Assembly: GCA_947449135.1 (NCBI GenBank)
Contig: CANFQO010000014.1
Location: 1-53,742, forward strand
Source of the DNA: Planctomycetaceae bacterium
GTDB lineage: Bacteria; Planctomycetota; Planctomycetia; Pirellulales; UBA1268
Length of the DNA stretch: 53,742 nt
Reading direction: 5' to 3'
Part shown: positions 35,801 to 43,660 of the stretch, piece after piece
Position numbering within the stretch: the stretch's first letter is position 1
Layout of the letters: each line of letters begins with the position of its first letter
Translations under genes and position numbers: made by a program
The notes under the pieces: model-generated
Told to the model about the DNA's origin: nothing
What the model saw: only the letters and a program-made list of their open reading frames with translations
Databases searched by the model: none

Positions 35801-35975
35801 CCGAGTGGCACTGGTAGCAGTGTTCCGCGAGCACAGGCCGGATCTTCGACTCGAAGAAGGCGATGCCCTCAGGGGTAGGCGAAGCCTGAGCAATGCCGCC
35901 ACAGGCAACCACCACCGTCATGGCGACGGAGAGCGAGCAGACGCGTCGTACGAGACTGTCATCAATCCGCATCAT
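32850..35975 (-). CDS. PSCyt1/DUF1549/DUF1553 cytochrome-like secreted protein, pair 2
   Basis: About 1041 residues. A signal peptide ([19 protein letters not shown]) precedes the cytochrome domain with heme motif CYQCHSAD near residue 50. DUF1549 follows with [32 protein letters not shown], and [19 protein letters not shown] as a second CxxCH. Before DUF1553 there is an insert of about 300 residues, including a lectin/LamG-like region ([20 protein letters not shown]), that is absent from the 13241 and 43661 paralogues. DUF1553 ends with [20 protein letters not shown] and [17 protein letters not shown]. The start is uncertain (GTG 36005, ATG 35990, 35975 or 35972); AAGG six bases before 35975 favours that site. 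Confidence 0.88.
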   Translation of the reverse strand: [1041 protein letters not shown]

Positions 35976-36144
35976 GCTGGACCTTGCCATCGGGAGACGT
36001 GCCACTTCCCGAGCCTTCCTCTCAAGCCACCCATTCTACTCCATCGGTCGAGTCGGCCAAAAACAATCGGTTTTCGAGACCGCCGGGCGGGGCCGGTCTG
36101 TCTGCTGCTAGAATCACGAGGGTTTCGCCCTTGCAAGTGTCGTC

Positions 36145-36597
36145 ATGTCGCAGACCTTTTTTCAGATCACGAACACGGTCGCCCTTTTGGCGTGGATCGG
36201 GCTCCTGGTCTTTCCGGGCCGGCGGCTCGTGTCGCATCTGCTCTGCGCGACCGTCATCCCCGGCCTCTTGGCCGCCTGCTACGCCGCCGTGATCGGCTGG
36301 AAGCTTGCCTCAGACGGCCCGCCGCCTGGCGACCTGATGACGATCGACGGTCTCCGCGCGGTGTTTGCCGACGACTGGGTCTTCGCCGCCGCCTGGGCCC
36401 ACTATCTCGTCTTCGACATGGTGGTCGGCGCCTGGATCGCGCGGGATGCCGTTCGCTTGGGCATCCCCTGGCCGCTTCGCACGATCGCTCTTCTGCTCAC
36501 GTTCCTCGCCGGCCCGGTTGGGTTTTTGATCCACCTTGTGACGCGGTTTCTGCTGCGGCGGGCAGTCGCGACCGATGGCGACGCAGTCACCCGATGA
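36145..36597 (+). CDS. DUF4281 (ABA4-like) small membrane protein
   Basis: This 150-residue protein has four hydrophobic segments (residues about 8-25, 32-52, 85-100 and 110-135). WAHYLVFDMVVGAWIARDA near residue 82 and LLLTFLAGPVGFLIHLVTR near 118 are the hallmarks of the DUF4281 family, named after plant ABA4, which is needed for neoxanthin synthesis. The bacterial role is not known; a link to carotenoids is speculation. A TAGAAT box at 36109-36114 may be a -10 element. The gene end overlaps the convergent DUF72 gene by 11 bases. Confidence 0.85.
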   Translation: MSQTFFQITNTVALLAWIGLLVFPGRRLVSHLLCATVIPGLLAACYAAVIGWKLASDGPPPGDLMTIDGLRAVFADDWVFAAAWAHYLVFDMVVGAWIARDAVRLGIPWPLRTIALLLTFLAGPVGFLIHLVTRFLLRRAVATDGDAVTR

Positions 36598-37570
36598 TCT
36601 GCTCGGCGAGCCTCTGCACGGAGAGCGGCGCCGAGCCCTCCGCCTTGTTGTTGATCGTGATGAAGACGTCGCGGCCGGCGGCGGCCGCCGCGCGGGCCAG
36701 CCGGGACAGAGCCGCTCGACTCGGAACGTCCTCCTCCATGAGCCGGTTGAACGGAAAGTAATCCGCCTTTGCATCTTCGTAGCCGCGGCCGGCATGGAGG
36801 TTCCAGCGGGCGACGAGCGGCTGGCGTGCGCCATGCTGCGTCAGCCCAAAGACCTCCGCCTGTTCGTCCACGGGTGGCATCCGCGCATGCACCGCGAGGC
36901 AGGGCACGGCACCGGCATCTTCGAGCGACCGTGCAAACCCTTCGCAGACGAGCTGTGGGTCGCGGACCTCGACGGCGTAGAGCGGTCCACGTGGCAGCAC
37001 GGCCACGAAGGCCGCGATCCTTGCCGCGACTTTCGGCACGTCGGACAGGAGCCGGCGGCCGAGCGGCGGAAACTGGAAAACGAGCGGTCCGGCTTTGGAG
37101 CCGAGCCCGTCGATGGCGGGGCGAATGAACGTAGTGGCGGCTGCCGGTGCATCGAGGAAGAGAGGATTGTCGCGGGCGGCCTCGCCCGAGCCGGGCTTGC
37201 GCACGACAGGATCGGTGATCGCGGCCGGCGCCTTCACGACGAACCGGAAGTGAGCCGGCACCTGCGAGGCGTAGCGGGCGAACTCGTCGTGCGAGAGCGG
37301 CGCGTAGAATGTGCGGTCGAGGCTCACCGTGCGAAAGAGCGGATGCGCCGCATAGGCGGCCAGCCCGTGTCGAGCGATCGCTTGTTCGCTCGCCGGCTTC
37401 CCGTTGCGGACGGCGTAGACGAGACCAGTCCAGCCGGGAAACGACCAGCTCGACGTGCCCAGATGGATCTGCGTCGGCAGCGTCGTGCCGAGGGCCGTCA
37501 CGGCCTGGTCCACCATGGCCGGATCGATCGCATCGACGTCGGCGAAGAGCGGTAGTTGTTGGTGCGGCAT
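36587..37570 (-). CDS. DUF72 (YecE-like) family protein
   Basis: This 327-residue protein is of the DUF72/YecE TIM-barrel family. Landmarks are IHLGTSSWSFPGWTGLVY at residues 34-51, FRTVSLDRTFYAPLSHDEF, FRFVVKAPAAITDP, LVFQFPPLGRR, YAVEVRDPQLVCEG and VFITINNKAEGSAP. The family's biochemical role is unresolved. It has no signal peptide and is cytoplasmic. It diverges from the FAD/Fe-S dehydrogenase gene across a 115-base spacer. Confidence 0.92.
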   Translation of the reverse strand: MPHQQLPLFADVDAIDPAMVDQAVTALGTTLPTQIHLGTSSWSFPGWTGLVYAVRNGKPASEQAIARHGLAAYAAHPLFRTVSLDRTFYAPLSHDEFARYASQVPAHFRFVVKAPAAITDPVVRKPGSGEAARDNPLFLDAPAAATTFIRPAIDGLGSKAGPLVFQFPPLGRRLLSDVPKVAARIAAFVAVLPRGPLYAVEVRDPQLVCEGFARSLEDAGAVPCLAVHARMPPVDEQAEVFGLTQHGARQPLVARWNLHAGRGYEDAKADYFPFNRLMEEDVPSRAALSRLARAAAAAGRDVFITINNKAEGSAPLSVQRLAEQIIG

Positions 37571-37685
37571 GGAAAGGCTGGAAAAGCAGGCGGCAAGAAG
37601 CGTACCAGGTGGCGACAGGTCTGAAACCCTATCATCATGGCCGTATCGCGGCGGCGCACGCAGCTTGTCAGGTGCATGGGAGCGT

Positions 37686-40600
37686 ATGACTCAGTCCACT
37701 TCAACAGGGCAGTTCGCGGCACTTGCAGACCGCCTCGAGGGCGACCTGCTCGTTGACGACCTCGCGCGGACGATTTACTCCACCGATGCGTCGGAGTATC
37801 AGGAGCGGCCGCTGGCCGTGGCCATTCCCAAAACCGAGGCCGACGTCCGCGAACTCGTACGGTTTGCCGCAGCGGAACGGATCGGACTGATTCCCCGCGC
37901 CGCAGGCACGTCGCTGGCCGGGCAGGTGGTCGGAAGCGGAATCGTCGTCGATGCCGGCCGGCATCTGAACCGCATTCTGGAGGTCGACGTTGGACGTCGC
38001 ATCGCCCGCGTCCAGCCCGGCGTCGTCCGCAACTCGCTCAATCAGCACCTCGCGCCGCTGGGGCTCTTCTTCGGCCCCGAAACCTCCACCGCATCCTGGG
38101 CGATGATCGGCGGCATGGTGGGAAACAACTCCTGTGGCTCGAACTCGATCGCCTATGGCTCGACCCGCGACCATCTGATTCGCGCGCGGGGCTTTCTTGC
38201 CGATGGCTCCGAGGTGACGTTTGGCCCGCTCTCAGCCGACGAGTTTGCGGCGAAGTGCGCCGGGCCCGACTCCCTCGAGACACGCATCTATCGTGATATC
38301 CGCGACCTACTGGAAAGTCCCGCCAATCGCCAACTGATCCGCGATTCCTATCCGCGGCCCGAGGTCACCCGTCGCAACACGGGCTACGCCCTCGACGCCC
38401 TCATGGATGCGTCCTGCTTTCCTGCCGACTTTGACAGCGATCGTCCGCGGCTGTTCAATTTCTGCCGGCTCCTTGCCGGCTCCGAAGGCACGCTCTTCTT
38501 CGGCGTGGAGTATGAGCTGAATCTGATTCCCCTGCCTCCGCCGGGGGCGCTGCTCATCGTGCACTGCGCGACGGTCGACGAGGCGCTCCAGTCCACGCTC
38601 GTGGCGATGCGACATCGTCGCAGGCCGGAGACAGATGCCGCGTCTGCAGACGCCTGCCTGCTCACCGGATGCGAACTGATCGACAAGAAGATCCTCGACT
38701 GCACGAAGGACAACGCCGAACAGGCCCGCAACCGGTCGTTCGTGGTGGGCGACCCCGGCGCGGTGCTGGTGGTGGAGATGAAGCACGCCGACAGGGGCGT
38801 CGTGGCGGCGAAGCTCCGCGAGATCGAGGACGAACTCCGCGGTGCCGGCCTTGGCTACGCCTACCCCCTTCTCTTCGGAGCCGAAGGTGACAGGGTGTGG
38901 GAGTTGCGCCGAGCCGGACAGGGGCTCGTGAACAACGTGCCGGGCGACGCCAAGCCTCGCGAGATTGTCGAAGACACCGCCGTGGCCGTCGAGGATCTGC
39001 CGGCCTACATCGCCGAGTTCGACCGGCTGCTGTCCGAGAAATATGGCATCGAGTGCATTCATTACGCCCACGCTGGTGCAGGCGAACTGCATCTCCGTCC
39101 GCTCTTCGACCTGCGGACCGCCGCGGGCCTGGCGATGTTTCGCGGCGTGGCGACCGACGTGGCGGCGCTCGTGAAGAAGTACCGGGGGAGCTTGAGCGGC
39201 GAGCATGGCGATGGCCGGCTCCGCGGCGAGTTTATCCGCACGATGGTGGGCGACGAATGTTTCCAGTTGCTCGTGCGGGTGAAGCGGCTGTTCGACCCGC
39301 AGGGAATTCTCAATCCCGGCAAGATCATCGACACGCCGCCGATGGACACAACGTTAAGGATCCTGCCGGGTGAGCCCGAGCCGCATCACGACACGGTGTT
39401 TCGGTTCGCGGACACCGGGGGCGTCCTCCGCGCGGCGGAGAAGTGCACGGGCGTCGGCCAGTGCCGCAAGTCGGTGAGTATGGGGGGCACGATGTGCCCC
39501 AGCTACATGGCAACGAGGGATGAGCAGCACACCACGCGGGCCCGGGCCAACGTGCTGCGGCAGGCGCTCTCGTCGACCCGCGAGGCTGCCGATCCATGGG
39601 CCCGCCCCGAGATTGCCGGCGTCATGGATCTCTGCCTCTCCTGCAAGGCCTGCAAGAGCGAGTGCCCATCGAATGTCGACATGGCCCGCCTCAAGGCCGA
39701 GTGGGAACAGCACCGGCACGACGCCAGTGGTGTGCCGCTCCGCAGCCGGCTGATTGCGGGATCAGCCGCTGCCATGCGGTGGGCGAGCCTCACGCCGTGG
39801 GCCTACAACTTCGCCGTGTCGGCGCCAGGTATTTCCCCGCTCCTGAAGCGTCTCATGGGTTTCGCAGCCGGCCGTTCGCTCCCGCACCTGCACGGGACCA
39901 CACTCTCAGCCTGGCTCCGGCAACGCCACCACACCGCCCGGACACGCCCGGCACCGAACGGCCGCGTGCACCTGTTTGTGGATGAGTTCACTGACACCCT
40001 TGACATGCCGCTGGGTATCAAGACCGTGGAGTTGCTCGAGTCTCTCGGCTATGAGGTGGTCGTGCCCCGCCACGTCGACAGCGGCCGGGCCCAGATCTCG
40101 AAGGGGCTCCTGCGGGAAGCACGCACGCTGGCCAGCCGCAACGTCGAATGGCTCGATACGGTCGTCACCGACGATGCGCCGCTGGTCGGCATCGAGCCCT
40201 CGGCGATTCTCGGCTTCCGCGACGAGTATCCCGACCTTGTGCCGGAGTCGCTCGCCGTGGCCGCGAAGCGGCTGGCATCCCGCACATTCCTCATCGACGA
40301 GTTCTTCGCGCGCGAGGCGACCCGTGGCCGGATCACGGCAGATTCATTCACCAACCAGACGCGACAGATCAAGCTCCACGGCCACTGCCATCAAAAGGCA
40401 CTTTCGTCACTCGCCACCACGGTGCAGGCGCTCTCCTTGCCGCGAAACTACTCGGTCGAGGCGATTCCCAGCGGCTGTTGCGGCATGGCCGGCTCGTTCG
40501 GCTACGAGCGGGAGCATTTTGAGCTGTCCATGCAGATCGGCGAACTGGTGCTCTTTCCGGCGGTGCGTGAGGCCGGGGACGACGTGCTCATTGCCGCACC

Positions 40601-40700
40601 GGGCACGAGCTGCCGCCATCAGATCAAGGATGGCACCGGCCGCATGGCCCTGCATCCTGTTGAGATCCTGCACGCGGCTCTTCGCCGAAACAATTCCTGA
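37686..40700 (+). CDS. FAD- and Fe-S-containing D-2-hydroxyacid dehydrogenase (YdiJ/Dld-like)
   Basis: This 1004-residue enzyme joins a GlcD-like FAD domain (residues about 35-260; ARAAGTSLAGQVVGSG-like loop, GGMVGNNSCGSNSIAYGST) and FAD-oxidase C-terminal domain (to about 550; YAHAGAGELHLRPLFD, SGEHGDGRLRGEF) to two Fe-S motifs (C587 in CTGVGQC and C650 in CLSCKACKSECPSN) and CCG cysteine-rich domains (GHCHQKALSS, and C931-C932 in SGCCGMAGSFGYE). E. coli YdiJ oxidises D-2-hydroxyglutarate; here the substrate is a D-2-hydroxyacid of unknown identity. The ATG at 37686 with GGGAG upstream beats the in-frame extension to 37455, which runs back into the spacer. Confidence 0.93.
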   Translation: MTQSTSTGQFAALADRLEGDLLVDDLARTIYSTDASEYQERPLAVAIPKTEADVRELVRFAAAERIGLIPRAAGTSLAGQVVGSGIVVDAGRHLNRILEVDVGRRIARVQPGVVRNSLNQHLAPLGLFFGPETSTASWAMIGGMVGNNSCGSNSIAYGSTRDHLIRARGFLADGSEVTFGPLSADEFAAKCAGPDSLETRIYRDIRDLLESPANRQLIRDSYPRPEVTRRNTGYALDALMDASCFPADFDSDRPRLFNFCRLLAGSEGTLFFGVEYELNLIPLPPPGALLIVHCATVDEALQSTLVAMRHRRRPETDAASADACLLTGCELIDKKILDCTKDNAEQARNRSFVVGDPGAVLVVEMKHADRGVVAAKLREIEDELRGAGLGYAYPLLFGAEGDRVWELRRAGQGLVNNVPGDAKPREIVEDTAVAVEDLPAYIAEFDRLLSEKYGIECIHYAHAGAGELHLRPLFDLRTAAGLAMFRGVATDVAALVKKYRGSLSGEHGDGRLRGEFIRTMVGDECFQLLVRVKRLFDPQGILNPGKIIDTPPMDTTLRILPGEPEPHHDTVFRFADTGGVLRAAEKCTGVGQCRKSVSMGGTMCPSYMATRDEQHTTRARANVLRQALSSTREAADPWARPEIAGVMDLCLSCKACKSECPSNVDMARLKAEWEQHRHDASGVPLRSRLIAGSAAAMRWASLTPWAYNFAVSAPGISPLLKRLMGFAAGRSLPHLHGTTLSAWLRQRHHTARTRPAPNGRVHLFVDEFTDTLDMPLGIKTVELLESLGYEVVVPRHVDSGRAQISKGLLREARTLASRNVEWLDTVVTDDAPLVGIEPSAILGFRDEYPDLVPESLAVAAKRLASRTFLIDEFFAREATRGRITADSFTNQTRQIKLHGHCHQKALSSLATTVQALSLPRNYSVEAIPSGCCGMAGSFGYEREHFELSMQIGELVLFPAVREAGDDVLIAAPGTSCRHQIKDGTGRMALHPVEILHAALRRNNS

Positions 40701-42005
40701 TCAGGGATTCCCCACGCAGACGAGCTTCTCCTTCCGCGTGTCGCCCGAGCCGGTGGCGATGCGGAAATAGAGTCGGTCGCCACAGATCACGGGCGTTGTC
40801 CACGCCTCGTCGCCAAGCTGGTTGACGCCCAAAGATTCAAAACGCTCCGGCGTGGCACGGAAGATGTGCGTCTGCCCCGACTCGTTCGTGACGAAGATCG
40901 TGTCGTCGAGCAGCACGGGCGAGCCGCTGAAATTGCCCCCCAATCGCTGCTTCCACTTCTCTTTGCCGGTGGCCGACTCCCAGCAGACTGCGATGCCGGC
41001 GTCGAGCACCCCATAGAGGTGGCCGGCATGGTGAATCAGCGAGGGCACATATTCCCGCTCACCGTTCTCCCAGTCGATCTTTGCAGTTCCGTCGGCGCGG
41101 ACGGCCGCGATGTGGTTTCTCGGATAGCCGCCCGACGAGAAGACTCTTTCTCCGTCGGTGACGGGCGTGGTGACGCACTCCGTCGTGGACCCCTCTCGCT
41201 CCCAGAGCGTGTCGCCCGTGGCAGGGTTGTAGCTGATCACCTTATCGCAGCCGATCAGGATCAACTGATCCCGTCCGAAGAGGTGAAACACGACAGGCGA
41301 CGAGTAGTTCGGTGTGGGCGGTCGCTGCTGCTTCCAGACGACATCTCCGGTGCGGCGGTCGAGGGCGGCGACGGCCCCGCCCCCCTTGTGGTCGGCCGAC
41401 ACCAGCACGGTGTCTTTATAAAGGAATGGCGAAGCTCCATAGCCCTGATGAATGAGATACTCACAGAGCTTTGTCTGCCAGAGAGGCTTACCCTCGAGGG
41501 ACAGGGCGGTGATGACCACGGCATCGGAGTTGGGAAACGCAACAAAGAGCCGCTCGCCGTCACAGGTGATGGAGCTGGATGCGCCGGTCGAACGTTCGTG
41601 CTTCCGCATCGCGCCGCTGGCATGGACCTGCTTCGACCAGACGAGCTTCCCTGTGCTGCGATCGAACGCGTAGACCGACTGGCTGCCCGTGGGTTCGTCG
41701 CAGCTCGTGAGGAAGACGCGGTCGCCGACGACGGTGGGTGAACTGGAGCCCCGTCCTGGCACGTCAGCCGCCCAGACCATGTTCTCCGTATCGGACCAGG
41801 TCAGCGGTACCGTCTGTTTGGCCGCCGCGTGGCCGTCATGGAACGGCCCACGCCACCAGGGCCAATCGCGGTCCCCGATCGCTGCTGCCACTGCCGTGTC
41901 GGAATCGCCGGGTGGAGCGGCTGCTGCCACTTCGGTCAGCAATGGCCCAGCGACTGCAGCCACGATCGCGGCGAGCCGCCACCGACTGAATTCGATGCAG
42001 TTCAT
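40701..42005 (-). CDS. Exported PQQ-like beta-propeller protein
   Basis: This 434-residue protein has a signal peptide (MNCIEFSRWRLAAIVAAVAG, cleavage near AAAAP) and PQQ-enzyme-type repeats: SSPTVVGDRVFLTSCDEPTG, YAFDRSTGKLVWSKQ, VAALDRRTGDVVWKQQ, ISYNPATGDTLWERE and CWESATGKEKWKQ. Tryptophan-docking W-x-x motifs recur in each blade. Such proteins in planctomycetes are exported and of unknown role; no catalytic dehydrogenase residues are recognised. It converges directly on the FAD/Fe-S dehydrogenase gene with no spacer. The ATG at 42005 has GGAG 6 bases upstream; a longer frame to 42236 is rejected. Confidence 0.88.
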   Translation of the reverse strand: MNCIEFSRWRLAAIVAAVAGPLLTEVAAAAPPGDSDTAVAAAIGDRDWPWWRGPFHDGHAAAKQTVPLTWSDTENMVWAADVPGRGSSSPTVVGDRVFLTSCDEPTGSQSVYAFDRSTGKLVWSKQVHASGAMRKHERSTGASSSITCDGERLFVAFPNSDAVVITALSLEGKPLWQTKLCEYLIHQGYGASPFLYKDTVLVSADHKGGGAVAALDRRTGDVVWKQQRPPTPNYSSPVVFHLFGRDQLILIGCDKVISYNPATGDTLWEREGSTTECVTTPVTDGERVFSSGGYPRNHIAAVRADGTAKIDWENGEREYVPSLIHHAGHLYGVLDAGIAVCWESATGKEKWKQRLGGNFSGSPVLLDDTIFVTNESGQTHIFRATPERFESLGVNQLGDEAWTTPVICGDRLYFRIATGSGDTRKEKLVCVGNP

Positions 42006-42153
42006 GCGAGTCTCCAGATGAGAGGCATCCTCGGCTCTTCGGGCAGGTCGTGGCTTGCACTTGCTGCGAGGCGATGATGCCACCATAGTAATGCCGACCA
42101 CGCGGTCAGGAAATCGGACAGCACAATCGGACACGAGATCAGGAGCATCGACC

Positions 42154-43506
42154 ATGGCAAAGGGCGTTCGTACGACACGGCGGGGATTTCTCGGCGGTGC
42201 TGCCGCAGGTGCGGCGGCGGCCACCACCAGCGGCATGGTGCCCTACGTGCCGTTGATGGCCACCGCTTTTGCCAACAACGCGGCCAGTGACCGACTACGG
42301 ATCGCCTGCATCGGCACGGGCTCCATGGGCACAGGCGACGCCCGCGACCATGCCACGTTCGGTGACATTGTCGCCGTCTGCGACGTCGACAATCGGCATG
42401 CCGAGCGGGCCCGTAACGACGACAACATCGGCAAGGGGAAGGCCGACGTCTACCGCGATTACCGCCGCGTGCTTGACCGGCCCGATGTCGATGTGGTGAG
42501 CATCGTCACCCCCGACCACTGGCATGTGAAGATCGCCATCGAGGCCCTGCAGGCAGGCAAGCATGTCTTCTGCCAAAAGCCGCTGTCGCTGACGCTCGAG
42601 GAAAACCGACTGGCCCGCGCTGCGGCGGAGAAGTATCCCAAGCTGCAGTTCTTCATCGGCACCCAGCAGCGCAGTCAGAAGAATCAGTTCCTCCGCGCCG
42701 TGAACATGGTCCACAAGGGTCTGCTCGGCGAGATCCAGAAGGTCACCGTCGGCATCAACGGCAGTCCCACCGGTGGACCGTTTGAGGTGGCCGAGGTGCC
42801 GAAGCAGCTCGATTGGGAGATGTGGCTGGGGCAGGCCCCGCTGGTGCCCTACCGCGAGAAGCGCTGCCACTACGAATTCCGCTGGTGGTACGAATACTCC
42901 GGTGGAAAATTCACCGATTGGGGTGCCCATCATGTCGATATCGCCCAGTGGGCCCTCCGGGAGGATGCAAAGGGGAAGGGGCCGATCGAGATCGACGGCA
43001 CCAACGTCAAGCACCCGGTGCCCTACGAGAACGGCTACGCCACCGTCGATGACTGCTACAACACGTCGCACGAGTTTGCCGTGCCGTGCAAGTTTGCAAA
43101 CGGCGTGGAGATGGTGATCGACAGCACTTCCGACAACGGGATCCTGTTCGAGGGCACGAAGGGCCGACTGTATGTCAACCGTGACAAGATCACCGGCAAG
43201 CCGATCGAGGAGGAGTGGGACAAGGACCAGTTCACCGATGCTGACGTGGTCAAGCTCTACAAGGGCAAGCCATTCGAGGGACACAAGCAGAACTTCTACC
43301 GCTGCATCCGCGAGGGTGGGCTGCCGGTATCGGATGTCTTCAGCCATGTGGTGGCGATGAACACCTGCCATCTGGCAGCTATCGCCGGCCGTTTGGGGCG
43401 GAAGATCAAGTGGGACCCCGCCACGGAAACAATCGTGGGCGACGCGCAGGCGGCCGCGATGGCTGCGAGAAAACCCCGCGAAGGCTTCGAAATCCCGCGG
43501 GTGTAG
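42154..43506 (+). CDS. Tat-exported Gfo/Idh/MocA oxidoreductase
   Basis: This 450-residue protein carries a twin-arginine signal (TTRRGFLGGAAAGAAAA, residues 7-23) before a Rossmann fold (RIACIGTGSMGTGDARDHA) and the family motif CQKPLSLTLEENRLA near residue 140. The C-terminal domain contains WWYEYSGGKFTDWGAHHVDIAQWAL, a region where His and Asp line the active site in relatives. An NAD(P)-dependent enzyme with a Tat signal must be exported already folded with its cofactor. AGGAG precedes the ATG at 42154. The substrate is unknown. It is followed by DUF1549/DUF1501 pair 3 in the same direction. Confidence 0.9.
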   Translation: MAKGVRTTRRGFLGGAAAGAAAATTSGMVPYVPLMATAFANNAASDRLRIACIGTGSMGTGDARDHATFGDIVAVCDVDNRHAERARNDDNIGKGKADVYRDYRRVLDRPDVDVVSIVTPDHWHVKIAIEALQAGKHVFCQKPLSLTLEENRLARAAAEKYPKLQFFIGTQQRSQKNQFLRAVNMVHKGLLGEIQKVTVGINGSPTGGPFEVAEVPKQLDWEMWLGQAPLVPYREKRCHYEFRWWYEYSGGKFTDWGAHHVDIAQWALREDAKGKGPIEIDGTNVKHPVPYENGYATVDDCYNTSHEFAVPCKFANGVEMVIDSTSDNGILFEGTKGRLYVNRDKITGKPIEEEWDKDQFTDADVVKLYKGKPFEGHKQNFYRCIREGGLPVSDVFSHVVAMNTCHLAAIAGRLGRKIKWDPATETIVGDAQAAAMAARKPREGFEIPRV

Positions 43507-43598
43507 GCCCCAATTTCCTGCTTCGGCCGGAAACGGACGATAAAGTAGGAGAGGAATAGATCCGCCGATCGTCCCGCGGGCGGTGCTCGTGGGGGCTG

Positions 43599-43628
43599 CG
43601 TCGGGCTAGTGCTATGGCACGCCCGACG
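43599..43628 (+). terminator. Stable hairpin upstream of the pair 3 genes
   Basis: CGTCGGGC at 43599-43606 pairs perfectly with GCCCGACG at 43621-43628. GTGC/GCAC inside extends the stem past a two-base bulge to a TATG tetraloop. It lies after the Gfo/Idh gene and ends 32 bases before the ATG at 43661, so it may end that gene or act as a leader structure. Confidence 0.5.
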
Positions 43629-43660
43629 GTGACGCGGGTGTTTTCCAGAGGACTGATCCA